Positions 18,908 to 27,407 are shown, numbered from the stretch's first letter. The stretch: DNA of 64,000 nt from UBA9300 sp032260385 (GCA_032260385.1 JAVVEL010000009.1:21335-85334), one strand, 5' to 3'. Notes: generated from the sequence alone by a model not told the origin. Made by a program: numbers and translations.

Positions 18908-18938
18908 TTTGCTTCTTAGATATAATACTCTAACTTTG
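18908..18938 (+). promoter_or_regulatory. Promoter of the OsmC gene, exact Bacteroidota consensus
   Basis: TTTG (18908-18911), exactly 19 bases, TAACTTTG (18931-18938): a full match to TTTG-N19-TAnnTTTG. The ATG lies 24 bases downstream. This is the best promoter match in the window. Confidence 0.8.
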
Positions 18939-18962
18939 TTATAAACCATTAAAATCACACTT

Positions 18963-19382
18963 ATGTCTATCAGTACAGGAAAAGCAAATTGGAGCGGTAA
19001 CCTTAAAAAGGGTAAAGGAACAATGGCATTTGGCAATTACACCGGACCTTACACCTTCGCTTCGAGATTTGAATCGGGTGAAGGGACCAATCCTGAAGAA
19101 TTGATTGGAGCCGCACTGTCAGGTTGTTACTCAATGTTTTTATCCGGCCTTATCGGAGCTGAAGATCTTGAACCTGAAATGATTGAAACTGTCGCAAAAG
19201 TCAGACTCGATAAGGATGATAAAGGCCCTTTAATCACCACTATTGAGCTTGATTGCCAGGTGAAGTGTTCCGGATTATCTGAATCCAGGTTTGATGAACT
19301 GGCCAAAGAAAGCAAGGCGAAGTGCCCGGTTTCGAGATTATACCAGGGAGCTGAAATAAAGCTCAATGCCAGGCTTATTTAA
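18963..19382 (+). CDS. OsmC family peroxiredoxin-like protein
   Basis: A 139-residue OsmC/Ohr-fold protein that reduces organic hydroperoxides using two cysteines. The first is in LSGCYSMFL and the second in AKCPVSRLYQG; PEELIGAALSGC and CPVSRL are the OsmC signatures. KGKGTMAFGNYTGPYTFASRF is the typical N-terminal strand region. OsmC proper is about 140 residues, matching. Monocistronic behind a strong promoter and convergent with the guanylate-kinase-like gene, 5 bases between stops. A role in oxidative stress tolerance is expected from the family. Confidence 0.93.
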   Translation: MSISTGKANWSGNLKKGKGTMAFGNYTGPYTFASRFESGEGTNPEELIGAALSGCYSMFLSGLIGAEDLEPEMIETVAKVRLDKDDKGPLITTIELDCQVKCSGLSESRFDELAKESKAKCPVSRLYQGAEIKLNARLI

Positions 19383-19387
19383 GCAGC

Positions 19388-20143
19388 CTACCTGAAGAGA
19401 TCTTCTTCCCAGGTTTCCACAGCCTGTGGTTTCTCATTGCGTAACAAGGAAACAATTGTTTCCAGGGCTTTCCCGGCATCCCCTACCGGGTAATAGAAGG
19501 CATCCCAGTTCTCACTGTCCTCCCCGTCATGGTTTGGTATGACATAGCTGAATCTGTGAGCCATCTTCAATTCCTTATAGGCACTTGAAGCCCTTCTTTC
19601 AATATTTTCCAGGTCCCTGAGTGAAATCTCTCCCTTCTGTCTTCTTGTGCGTCGCAGGAGTTTTCTCCTCATCATATCAGTTACAAGGTCGGGAAGAAAC
19701 AGTTTGTATTCCGGGGATTGCAGTGTAAGTATCTCGTGTCTGGAGAGTGGAGACATAAAGATACTCAGCCGCTTAACCTTTTCAAGTGAATGATTGGCTT
19801 GCAGAACGCTCCCGATAACAGGATTCCCTTCGAATAGTACGTCACCTCCGGCAAGTGATTGGTGAAGCTCCTTCAGGTCCAGAGCCTGCATGTCGCCCCT
19901 AACATCCATAACAATGAATCCTTCCCTGCCTTTCATATCTTCTATTTCCTGCCGGGGGCGGAAATAATAATCGACACCCTCCGTTTCCCCCGGACGGGGA
20001 GAGCGGCTGTTATATAGAACAAGCGGTTGGAGTGAATTATATAAGTCTGGATAAAGCCTGGCCATTGCTTTTGCCAGAGGGGTTTTCCCCACGCATGATG
20101 GTCCGGAGAAGATAACAAGTTTCCCTTTATATTTTACATTCAT
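19388..20143 (-). CDS. Guanylate kinase-like P-loop protein
   Basis: It has the guanylate kinase fold signatures: Walker A SGPSCVGKT (14-22), then the GMP-site motif NSRSPRPGETEGVDYYF, which matches the family's TTRxPRPGExxGxDYxF. The lid and C-terminus diverge. There are 251 residues rather than about 190-205, with a basic stretch MRRKLLRRTRRQKGE and an ending (NWDAFYYPVGDAGKAL) unlike housekeeping Gmk. It could be a paralogue acting on another nucleotide or a regulatory protein; a separate gmk is expected elsewhere but lies outside this window. No neighbour explains its role. Confidence 0.75.
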   Translation of the reverse strand: MNVKYKGKLVIFSGPSCVGKTPLAKAMARLYPDLYNSLQPLVLYNSRSPRPGETEGVDYYFRPRQEIEDMKGREGFIVMDVRGDMQALDLKELHQSLAGGDVLFEGNPVIGSVLQANHSLEKVKRLSIFMSPLSRHEILTLQSPEYKLFLPDLVTDMMRRKLLRRTRRQKGEISLRDLENIERRASSAYKELKMAHRFSYVIPNHDGEDSENWDAFYYPVGDAGKALETIVSLLRNEKPQAVETWEEDLFR

Positions 20144-20159
20144 GAGTCATACATATTTG

Positions 20160-20204
20160 ATTACCGGAAAAGAACATAGGTTTTGGCATGCCCTTTCCGG
20201 TAAT
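20160..20204. repeat. Perfect 11-bp inverted repeat
   Basis: ATTACCGGAAA (20160-20170) and TTTCCGGTAAT (20194-20204) are exact reverse complements separated by 23 bases. It lies 16 bases before the start codon of the guanylate-kinase-like gene. It could be a leader hairpin, an operator, or a terminator for something read leftward. Confidence 0.75.
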
Positions 20205-20228
20205 TTCGCGAATTTTATTTCTTACAAT

Positions 20229-20489
20229 TTAAGAAGATAAATTAAAAGATAAGAGCACTTTTGATACTTTGTTATAATCAGTCTCAGTAATTATTTCTGG
20301 ATTACTGTTGTTTACACATAATTCTTTAAACATTATACGCCTTACTGGCACAAATGAAGATTGCACGGCCGGGTGGCAATCCTTTATCCCGAAAGGAAGC
20401 TCGTGGTGTCTCTTGCCTGTTATTTGAATAAATCCTACCTTGTGTGAAACTAAGCTTTCATACCTATGGCCGGATAAAATTTCTGGCAA
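20229..20489 (-). CDS. Possible small protein, 86 codons, unrecognised
   Basis: An ATG-initiated frame in an otherwise empty gap, with no overlapping gene to explain it as a shadow. It contains GFIQITGKRHHELPFGIKDC, which does not look random but which I cannot assign. No signal peptide or membrane segment. A hairpin downstream (20160-20204) would suit a terminator. It may equally be a gene remnant. Confidence 0.25.
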   Translation of the reverse strand: MPEILSGHRYESLVSHKVGFIQITGKRHHELPFGIKDCHPAVQSSFVPVRRIMFKELCVNNSNPEIITETDYNKVSKVLLSFNLSS

Positions 20490-20507
20490 GGTCAGTTTTT
20501 GAGACAG

Positions 20508-20537
20508 CTTTCAGAAATCCTGAAAGAATTATCTTTG
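20508..20537 (+). promoter_or_regulatory. Dyad plus -7-like element before the MORN-type gene
   Basis: TATCTTTG (20530-20537) matches TAnnTTTG, 28 bases before the ATG. Just upstream is a perfect dyad CTTTCAG-AAATC-CTGAAAG (20508-20526), placed between where -33 and -7 would bind, a position typical of a repressor site. No good -33 is present. Confidence 0.4.
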
Positions 20538-20565
20538 CAGCTGAATTACCATTATTTAATTGATT

Positions 20566-20838
20566 ATGCTTGACAAAAAGGAGTACGCCAACGGACAGAG
20601 AGTATATGAGTTAAAGGACGATATGCTCACCTATTTCTATAAGAACGGGAAAATAAAAGCAAAGGGACCCTATATCAACAATAAGATGGAAGGTAAATGG
20701 ATATTTTACCGCGAAACAGGTCAGCTCTGGCAGGAAGCTAATTTCAAGGGGGGAGAAAAACACGGTCGGTGGATCCGTTATGACTGCAATGACCAGGTTG
20801 AATATGATGAGACTTTTGACATGGGAAAAACAATATGA
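20566..20838 (+). CDS. Small MORN-repeat (YwqK-like) protein
   Basis: A 90-residue protein of MORN_2-type repeats: YFYKNGKIKAKGPYINN, KMEGKWIFYRETGQLWQEANF and KGGEKHGRWIRYD. Such repeats also occur in YwqK-type putative antitoxins and in surface-associated proteins; function here is unknown. The ATG at 20566 is preferred over an in-frame TTG two codons upstream. No signal peptide. It lies 41 bases before the MscS gene on the same strand, perhaps in the same transcript. Confidence 0.75.
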   Translation: MLDKKEYANGQRVYELKDDMLTYFYKNGKIKAKGPYINNKMEGKWIFYRETGQLWQEANFKGGEKHGRWIRYDCNDQVEYDETFDMGKTI

Positions 20839-20879
20839 CAAACTAATACTGAAAGATCATTTAATAATGGAATTTAGAT

Positions 20880-21746
20880 ATGGAGACAATTAAAAATTTT
20901 CTGGAATTTACATTATTCAGCGTAGGAGAATATTCATTAAAAGTAGGCAATATACTGGCGGCATTGATTACAATCTTAATTACCCTGTTTGTGTTATGGG
21001 TAATAAAAAAAGCACTGTTTCGCAAAAGTGTAAAGGACAGATTTGAAAAAAGCAATATCTATGCTTTATACCAGATAATAAAATATGTAACCTGGATTAT
21101 CGCCATCCTCCTGATTCTGGAAACAATGGGATTAAAACTAAATGTCCTTCTTGCAGGATCAGCCGCCTTACTGGTTGGTATAGGTCTTGGTTTACAAAAC
21201 ACATTCAACAATTTTGTTGCAGGTATTATTTTACTCTTTGAAGGTTCAATCAGGATTGGAGACATCCTGGAAATTGACGACGATGTGGTTAAGATAGAAC
21301 GGATAGGTCTAAGGACCTCATCAGCAATGAACAGGGATGACATTGTCATTATTCTCCCCAACTCATTAATTACATCAAACAAGGTGATCAACTGGAGTCA
21401 TCAATCAGAAAAAACAAGGTTTAAAATAAAGGTCGGTGTAGCTTACGGCAGTGACGTTGACCTGGTAATAAAAATATTGAAAGAAAGCGCCCTTGAGCAT
21501 CAGGATATTACGGATAAGTCTTCGATAATCGCCCGTTTTGCGGATTTTGGAAATTCCTCACTGGATTTTGAATTGTTATTTTTTACAAGTAACATTTTCA
21601 GGATCGAAAACCTGAAATCCGATATCAGAAAGATCATAAACAGGAAATTTATTGAGAACAACATTACAATTCCCTTCCCACAAATGGATTTACACTTTAA
21701 ATCAGACAGTACCGGATATTTTAATAAAAGCACAAGCCATAGATGA
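20880..21746 (+). CDS. Small-conductance mechanosensitive channel, MscS family
   Basis: A 288-residue inner-membrane channel that releases solutes on osmotic downshock. Three hydrophobic segments: about 21-42, 61-80 and the pore helix 92-125. The pore helix reads GSAALLVGIGLGLQNTFNNF, the Gly/Ala-packed TM3 of MscS. The beta domain follows with FEGSIRIGDILEI, RIGLRTSSAMNRDD and IILPNSLITSNKVINWS, all family signatures. The C-terminal domain is of the usual size. It is preceded by a MORN protein and followed, after 56 bases, by a nitrilase-family gene. Confidence 0.94.
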   Translation: METIKNFLEFTLFSVGEYSLKVGNILAALITILITLFVLWVIKKALFRKSVKDRFEKSNIYALYQIIKYVTWIIAILLILETMGLKLNVLLAGSAALLVGIGLGLQNTFNNFVAGIILLFEGSIRIGDILEIDDDVVKIERIGLRTSSAMNRDDIVIILPNSLITSNKVINWSHQSEKTRFKIKVGVAYGSDVDLVIKILKESALEHQDITDKSSIIARFADFGNSSLDFELLFFTSNIFRIENLKSDIRKIINRKFIENNITIPFPQMDLHFKSDSTGYFNKSTSHR

Positions 21747-21802
21747 GGTGTTTATGTCATTACTCTGGATCTTAATAAATGCATTAGCTTAAAAATTATA
21801 TA

Positions 21803-22744
21803 ATGAAGATTGCAGTTGCCCAGTTTCAGCCAAAAGACGGTGATAAGGAATTTAACTTATCAGTTATTGACAAATTAACGGAAAGAGCCAAATCAGGGGG
21901 AGCTGATGTAATCACTTTCCATGAAATGTCCGTTACGGCGTATACTCATACAAAAAACCTTGATTTTCAAGAAATTAGTCAATTAGCCGAAATCATCCCC
22001 TTTGGAGAAAGTACGGCTAAATTAATTGATATTTCAGCCAGATATAATATACCGGTTCTTGCAGGCCTGGTTGAGAAAGAAGACAGGAAAATATATAACA
22101 CATATATATGTGTATATGGAAGAAAAGTTATTGCGAAATACCGGAAACTTCATCCCTTCATTAACAGGTATCTGTCGGCCGGAGAAGAATACGTTGTTTT
22201 TGACCTCATGGGATGGAAATGTGGAATATTGACCTGCTACGATAACAATGTCATTGAAAATGTCCGGGCAACAGTACTCCTGGGGGCTGAATTAATATTA
22301 GCACCTCATGTTACCTGTTGTACTCCGTCATCCTTTCCCGGCAGTGGTTTCGTTGCTGACAAATTATGGCAGAACAGGGATAAGGATCCTGTATCGCTGC
22401 GATCTGAGTTTGACGGTCCCAAGGGCAGAGGATGGCTGATGAGGTGGCTGCCTGCAAGGGCCTATGACAACGGTGTGTATTATGCTTTTACCAACCCTGT
22501 TGGTTATGATGGGGACCAGCTAAAAAATGGTAATTCCATGATTCTGGACCCATATGGAGAGATTCTTACTGAGATCAGATCTTTTGAAGATGATATAGCA
22601 ATTGCGGAGATTACCAGGGATAAGTTAAGACTTGCCGGTGGTTACAGATACAGAAATGCCAGAAGGCCTGATCTCTACAGGGAAATAATAGGAAGGCCGC
22701 ATGCTTCCAATACAAAACCAATCTGGCTCGATAAGAGTAATTAA
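21803..22744 (+). CDS. Carbon-nitrogen hydrolase (nitrilase superfamily amidase)
   Basis: A 313-residue hydrolase of C-N bonds, probably an amidase. The Glu-Lys-Cys triad is visible: FHEMSV (Glu41), KYRKLHPF (Lys) and ILTCYDNNVIENVRA (Cys nucleophile). An extra Glu sits in LSAGEEYVVF, as in the family. The C-terminal half contains RAYDNGVYYAFTNPVG and NGNSMILDPYGEIL, typical for aliphatic amidase or carbamoylase-like members. The substrate is not known. Cytoplasmic, no signal peptide. Convergent with the PBP gene. Confidence 0.88.
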   Translation: MKIAVAQFQPKDGDKEFNLSVIDKLTERAKSGGADVITFHEMSVTAYTHTKNLDFQEISQLAEIIPFGESTAKLIDISARYNIPVLAGLVEKEDRKIYNTYICVYGRKVIAKYRKLHPFINRYLSAGEEYVVFDLMGWKCGILTCYDNNVIENVRATVLLGAELILAPHVTCCTPSSFPGSGFVADKLWQNRDKDPVSLRSEFDGPKGRGWLMRWLPARAYDNGVYYAFTNPVGYDGDQLKNGNSMILDPYGEILTEIRSFEDDIAIAEITRDKLRLAGGYRYRNARRPDLYREIIGRPHASNTKPIWLDKSN

Positions 22745-22750
22745 GCGGTA

Positions 22751-25006
22751 CTATTTCTTCTTTCTGAAGAGCCTTTCAAAGAAAGATTTAACCTCTTTCT
22801 CAATTTCTTCAGCACTTTCATCCACATCCCCTTTTCCCGGTTTTAAACCAAAGAGCCTGTTAAAGAAGCCTCTTATGCCTCTCTGCCGGAAGGGCTCACA
22901 TTCCAGGAAGGAATAGACTTCATCCTCTATGTCGAAGGAAGTGAGATAACTTTCATTGAGTTCTTTGCTGTTTTCAATCTCTTTAATGACACTGGCTATT
23001 ATTGGCATGGCAAGGGATGAACCGGCACCCTGCTCGCTGTAGAAGTGAACTTCAGGTGTTCTTGCACCAACCCATGTTCCAAGAACAAGCTCCGGGGTAT
23101 AGGCAATAAACCAGGCATCGGAATAATTTTGAGCCGTCCCGGTTTTTCCTGCCAGTTCTGCTTTTATCCCATACCGGCTACGTATTCCAGCCCCTGTACC
23201 CTGTTCAATAACCTGTTCTAACATTGCCGTTATTACCCTGTCCGTTTCCGGGGAAAATATTGAATCAGGTTCCCGGGCTTGCCTTACATACAATATTTCG
23301 CCATATGAATCAGTAATCATATCTATCATTACAGGCTCGATCACCTTACCCATGTTAGCAAAAGATGCGTAAGCCCTGACAATCTCGTAGAGCGACAGGT
23401 CCAGGGCTCCCAGTGCTACAGACGGCGCATCTTCTTCAATAGGGGGAAAGCCAAGCTTCCTACAGGTGGTGGCCAGGTCATCCCATCCCACCTGGAAGTA
23501 TAGATCAAGTGTCGGTAGATTCATAGAATGAGCCAGAGCATACCAGAGGGCAACAGTACTGTCCGGAGTAGTTATACGGTCATAGTTCTGAGGCTCCCAG
23601 TCTTCATAGCCCTCATAAGTATTCTCTTCATTCTGAAGGTATTTACAGGCAGATATACCTTTTTCAATCGCCGTTGCATAGAGTACTGGCTTGAAGGCTG
23701 AGGCTATCTGGCGATGCGACAAAACCATATCGAAGGGAAGCAACCTGTAATTATTCCCGCCTACCCAGGTGATTACTGACCCGTCAGCAGGATTTATTGC
23801 GAGCACCGAAGCATTCAACATTCTATAATAGTGCCACAGGCTGTCAAGCCGTCTGATATTCCTGTGTTCAACACCCTTATCCCAGCTAAAAAGCTGTGTC
23901 TGTCTTCGTGCTGTATCGTTGGCAACAGACTGTGACCTGCTTTCTTTTTGGCTGTACCATTGCTTTTTTATACCATGGGTCTCAAGCTCCACGTCAAGCC
24001 GCTCCTGCATCACCCGCATATGTTTTCTGACCGCATCTGATGCCAGCTCCTGTATCCTCATGTCAAGGGTTGTATATATTCTCAGTCCATCCTCTTCAAG
24101 TTTATATTCCTTTCCTGAAAAAGAACTAAGGGAATCGAGCAGCGCTCTCGCCCTTTTCTTTACCTGGTAGATAAAATACCCTGCCGGTGTTTCGCGTTCA
24201 AGATTGCTATAGTACAACACAAGAGGCAGGGAGATAAGGCTGTCTGCCTCCACGGTATCAAGGTATTCAGTCCTTTCCAGGAGGGATAATACCACATTAC
24301 GCCTTTCAAGTGAATTTTCAGGGTTTAGCTGTGGATTATAATAGGTGTTGGCTTTCAGCATACCAACCAGAACGGCTGCTTCCTCAATCTTCAACTGACT
24401 CACAGGCTTGCTGAAATATCTTTGCGATGCTGATTCAACACCAAAAATATCCATTCCAAAAGGAACAGAATTGAGATATAATAATAAGAGCTCTTCCTTG
24501 GTATAGACTTTTTCCATTCGTGCCGCTATAATAATCTCCTTCAACTTATTTATGGTCAGGCTTAAAAAACCGTACTGCTTGCGGCCATAAAGATTTTTAA
24601 CCAGTTGTTGTGTGATAGTACTCCCTCCTCCTCCACTCTTATCACCAAATAATATTGTTCTGAGGAAAACCCTGAAATAACTCCTGGCATCATAGCCCCT
24701 GTGCGTGTAAAAACGCCTGTCCTCGGTCTCAACAAGTGCTTTTACCAGATGTCCGGGCACCTCATCCAGGCTTATATTTGTCCGGTCTTTTGCAAAGAAC
24801 TTTCCTATCAGGACACTGTCTGATGAATACACCAGAGAAGCTTCTTCATTACTTATTTCAAGCAAGTCATCTTTACCGGGCAGGGTTCCGAAAACACCTG
24901 AAAGTACCAGTATATAAAAGAGACCCAACAATATAATTAATCCGGCAATTAATGCAGCCAGGGATGTAATTATTATATTCAGGAGCCTGTGTTTCCCGCT
25001 CTTCAT
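22751..25006 (-). CDS. Class A penicillin-binding protein (transglycosylase/transpeptidase)
   Basis: A bifunctional peptidoglycan synthase, PBP1A type, inner-membrane anchored. One TM segment lies near residues 11-35. The GT51 glycosyltransferase domain has ETEDRRFYTHRGYD, GGGSTITQQLVKNLYG and ARMEKVYTKEELLLLYLN. The transpeptidase domain carries SAFK (SxxK nucleophile), SMN (SxN) and KTGTAQ (KTG). The start was set at 25006 (MKSGKHRLL), giving 751 residues; an in-frame ATG 15 codons upstream adds a hydrophobic stretch that reads through a leader dyad and is unlikely. The C-terminus is short, charged and Lys/Glu-rich. Confidence 0.95.
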   Translation of the reverse strand: MKSGKHRLLNIIITSLAALIAGLIILLGLFYILVLSGVFGTLPGKDDLLEISNEEASLVYSSDSVLIGKFFAKDRTNISLDEVPGHLVKALVETEDRRFYTHRGYDARSYFRVFLRTILFGDKSGGGGSTITQQLVKNLYGRKQYGFLSLTINKLKEIIIAARMEKVYTKEELLLLYLNSVPFGMDIFGVESASQRYFSKPVSQLKIEEAAVLVGMLKANTYYNPQLNPENSLERRNVVLSLLERTEYLDTVEADSLISLPLVLYYSNLERETPAGYFIYQVKKRARALLDSLSSFSGKEYKLEEDGLRIYTTLDMRIQELASDAVRKHMRVMQERLDVELETHGIKKQWYSQKESRSQSVANDTARRQTQLFSWDKGVEHRNIRRLDSLWHYYRMLNASVLAINPADGSVITWVGGNNYRLLPFDMVLSHRQIASAFKPVLYATAIEKGISACKYLQNEENTYEGYEDWEPQNYDRITTPDSTVALWYALAHSMNLPTLDLYFQVGWDDLATTCRKLGFPPIEEDAPSVALGALDLSLYEIVRAYASFANMGKVIEPVMIDMITDSYGEILYVRQAREPDSIFSPETDRVITAMLEQVIEQGTGAGIRSRYGIKAELAGKTGTAQNYSDAWFIAYTPELVLGTWVGARTPEVHFYSEQGAGSSLAMPIIASVIKEIENSKELNESYLTSFDIEDEVYSFLECEPFRQRGIRGFFNRLFGLKPGKGDVDESAEEIEKEVKSFFERLFRKKK

Positions 25007-25020
25007 GTACTTAATAAGTG

Positions 25021-25041
25021 TTAGCGTTAAACAAACGCTAA
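25021..25041 (-). promoter_or_regulatory. 8-bp inverted repeat in the PBP leader
   Basis: TTAGCGTT (25021-25028) and AACGCTAA (25034-25041) are exact reverse complements with a 5-base loop, 15-35 bases before the chosen PBP start. Candidate leader hairpin or operator. Confidence 0.55.
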
Positions 25042-25081
25042 AGGTAGTCAATGGATTATTATTTTACACAGAATAATAGCA

Positions 25082-25097
25082 CGGTTCCGGAGAACCG
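25082..25097 (-). terminator. Hairpin after the S9 peptidase gene
   Basis: CGGTTC-tetraloop-GAACCG, a 6-bp GC-rich stem. It lies between the S9 stop and the PBP leader. A second possible pairing (AAGACAGA near 25108 with TCTGTCTT near 25147) overlaps the S9 stop. No strong U tract, so only probable. Confidence 0.45.
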
Positions 25098-25152
25098 CGC
25101 CAGCATTAAGACAGAACCACGCCAGCGAAGGTAATAAAGCTTCAGTCTGTCT

Positions 25153-27303
25153 TTATTCTTCTACACCTGCCAGGTTAAGTATGAAGGCATATTCAAGCGC
25201 TGTTGTTTTCAGTCTTTCAAAACGCCCTGATGCTCCTCCGTGTCCTGCTTTCATATTGGTTTTCAGAACCAGCAGATTATCGTCTGTTTTCATGTCCCTC
25301 AGCTTTGCCACCCATTTAGCGGGTTCCCAGTACTGAACCTGTGAATCCCAGAAGCCTGTGGTTACCAGCATATTGGGATAGTCCTGCTCTTTAACCTGGT
25401 CATAGGGTGAATATGAAAGCATATAATCGTAGTAAACCTTCTCCCGTGGATCGCCCCATTCATCCCATTCAAATGTTGTCAGGGGTATTGTGGGATCGAG
25501 CATTGTAGTTACCACATCAACGAAAGGCACAGCTGCCAGCACGCCCTTATAAAGCTCAGGTTGGAGGTTAACGATGGCACCCATCAGCAGTCCGCCTGCA
25601 CTGCCACCCCTGGCAAAGAGCCTGTCGGTACTGGTATAATCCTGCTCAACCAGGAATTCGGCACAGTCGTTGAAATCGGTGAAGGTATTAATCTTCTTAA
25701 GCAGTTTACCGTCCTCGTACCACTGCCTTCCCATCTCGCTGCCCCCCCGTATATGAGCTATTGCATAGGCAAAGCCCCTGTCGAGCAGGCTCAATATGTT
25801 TGAATTGAAGTAGGGATCGGTTGATGAACCGTAAGAGCCGTAGGCATATAATAAGAGAGGTGACTGACCATTCTGCTCAAAACCCTTACGGTAAACGAGT
25901 GATATTGGCACCTCCGTGCCATCATCTGCCGTTGCCCATAAACGTTTTGATTCGTAGTTATCCTTTGAGAAATCACCCAGAACTTCTGTTTCCTTGAGCA
26001 GTTCTTTCTCCTTTGTATTCATATTATAATCAAAGGTGGAATTGGGAGTTGTAAGCGAGGTATATGTATACCTCAGTACATCCGAATCAGCTTCCTCGTT
26101 AACGGAGATCCGACTGCTGTAGACTTCTTCGCCAAAATCAATATAATAATCTTCGCCTGTGTTGAAACTGATTATCCTTATATTATTTAGAGCATTAATC
26201 CTCTCACTCACAGCAATATAATCATTGAAAAGGGTATACCCCTGCAGCAGTACATCATCGCGGTGTGGGATAAAATCTTTCCAGTTACTGCGGCTATAAT
26301 TATTCTCGGGAGCTACCATCAGCTTGAAGTTAGTGGCATCATCGGTGTTTGTCCTGATAAAGAACTGATCATTGATATGGTCTATTGAATATTCATGGTT
26401 TACTTCCCGAGGTGCAAAAACCATAAACTGACCTTCAGGATTATCAGCTTCAAGTATTCTTGCTTCTGTTGTAAGTGTCTGGTTTGAAAATATCACCAGG
26501 TATTTTTCACTCTGCGTTTTACCGATACTGCAGGTGAATTCCTCATCATCTTCAAAAAATACCAAAACGTCACTGTCAGCACCCGTTCCCAGTTTATGCC
26601 TCATAATACTTTCAGCCCTGAGTGTTTCATAGTCTTTACCGGTATAGAAGCAGGTTTTACTGTCGGCTGCCCAGGTAACTCTCCCTGTGGCATTTTCAAT
26701 TACATCAGGTAAGATCTCCCCTGTTTCCAGGTTCATGAAATTTATTGTATACCTGCGCCTGCTTACAAAGTCGGTGCCATAAGCAAGGATTTTATTATCA
26801 GGACTTACACTCAAACCCGTTACACTGCAATAATCTTTACCTTCAGCAATTTTATTGACGTCAAGGAGTAATTCTTCCTCTGCGGCGAGGCTTCCTTTTT
26901 TTCTGAAATAGAGGGGGTACTCCTGCCCTTCATTATAACGAGTATAATAGAAATAGCCGTTATCGAGGTAGGGTACTGATTCGTCATCTTCCTTTATCCT
27001 TCCCCTCATCTCCTCGAAAAGTGTATCGGCCAGCGCCTGGGTCCCGGCCAGCACCTTTTCAGTATACACATTTTCGGCATTAAGGTAATCGAGCACTTTC
27101 TGTGTCTGCTCATCGGGATTTTCAGCATTTTTCTGCTCATCACTAAGCCTCATCCAGTAATAGTTATCTATCCTGGTATGGTCATGGTTGACGAGCTCTT
27201 CAGGTATTTTCTCGGCATCCGGTGGTTCCGGTGCTTTTTCTGTTTTACAGCTAAACATTAATACAAATATTAGTAATGATGTTAATAAAAGTGTTTTTTT
27301 CAT
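25153..27303 (-). CDS. S9A prolyl oligopeptidase-family peptidase (protease II-like), lipoprotein
   Basis: A 716-residue serine peptidase of the oligopeptidase B / prolyl oligopeptidase type that cuts peptides shorter than about 30 residues. A lipoprotein signal ends FSC (Cys19), so it is periplasmic or outer-membrane anchored, unlike the cytoplasmic E. coli enzyme. N-terminal seven-blade propeller (about 40-450) and C-terminal alpha/beta hydrolase. FARGGSAGGLLMG gives Ser568, followed by GFWDSQVQYWEP (Asp) and KAGHGGASGR (His). The sequence looks complete. Monocistronic. Confidence 0.94.
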   Translation of the reverse strand: MKKTLLLTSLLIFVLMFSCKTEKAPEPPDAEKIPEELVNHDHTRIDNYYWMRLSDEQKNAENPDEQTQKVLDYLNAENVYTEKVLAGTQALADTLFEEMRGRIKEDDESVPYLDNGYFYYTRYNEGQEYPLYFRKKGSLAAEEELLLDVNKIAEGKDYCSVTGLSVSPDNKILAYGTDFVSRRRYTINFMNLETGEILPDVIENATGRVTWAADSKTCFYTGKDYETLRAESIMRHKLGTGADSDVLVFFEDDEEFTCSIGKTQSEKYLVIFSNQTLTTEARILEADNPEGQFMVFAPREVNHEYSIDHINDQFFIRTNTDDATNFKLMVAPENNYSRSNWKDFIPHRDDVLLQGYTLFNDYIAVSERINALNNIRIISFNTGEDYYIDFGEEVYSSRISVNEEADSDVLRYTYTSLTTPNSTFDYNMNTKEKELLKETEVLGDFSKDNYESKRLWATADDGTEVPISLVYRKGFEQNGQSPLLLYAYGSYGSSTDPYFNSNILSLLDRGFAYAIAHIRGGSEMGRQWYEDGKLLKKINTFTDFNDCAEFLVEQDYTSTDRLFARGGSAGGLLMGAIVNLQPELYKGVLAAVPFVDVVTTMLDPTIPLTTFEWDEWGDPREKVYYDYMLSYSPYDQVKEQDYPNMLVTTGFWDSQVQYWEPAKWVAKLRDMKTDDNLLVLKTNMKAGHGGASGRFERLKTTALEYAFILNLAGVEE

Positions 27304-27383
27304 AGCAAAAATGTTAATGGTATTATACAGGCACTAAAGTAAGAAAAAAAGAGGGATATAAACATAGAGTTGAGGGTTTATGA

Positions 27384-27407
27384 AAGGCTGAGGCTAAGGC
27401 TGAGGCT
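27384..27407. repeat. Perfect 12-bp tandem repeat, two copies
   Basis: AAGGCTGAGGCT at 27384-27395 and again at 27396-27407, in the gap between Tex and the S9 gene. The unit itself is made of GGCTGA-type hexamers. No function apparent. Confidence 0.8.

Larger units (their letters stand above)
20144..20559. other. 416-base gap with little recognisable content
   Basis: Between the guanylate-kinase-like gene and the MORN-type gene. It holds a long inverted repeat (20160-20204), a possible 86-codon minus-strand reading frame (20229-20489), a -7-like element and a 7-bp dyad near the right end. Apart from these I see no recognisable gene or RNA. It is the longest non-coding stretch in the window. 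Confidence 0.6.

Noticed and set aside
25108..25154. AAGACAGA / TCTGTCTT pairing as the S9 terminator
   Set aside because: The right arm overlaps the S9 stop codon and the loop is long; the shorter GC-rich hairpin at 25082-25097 is a better candidate.
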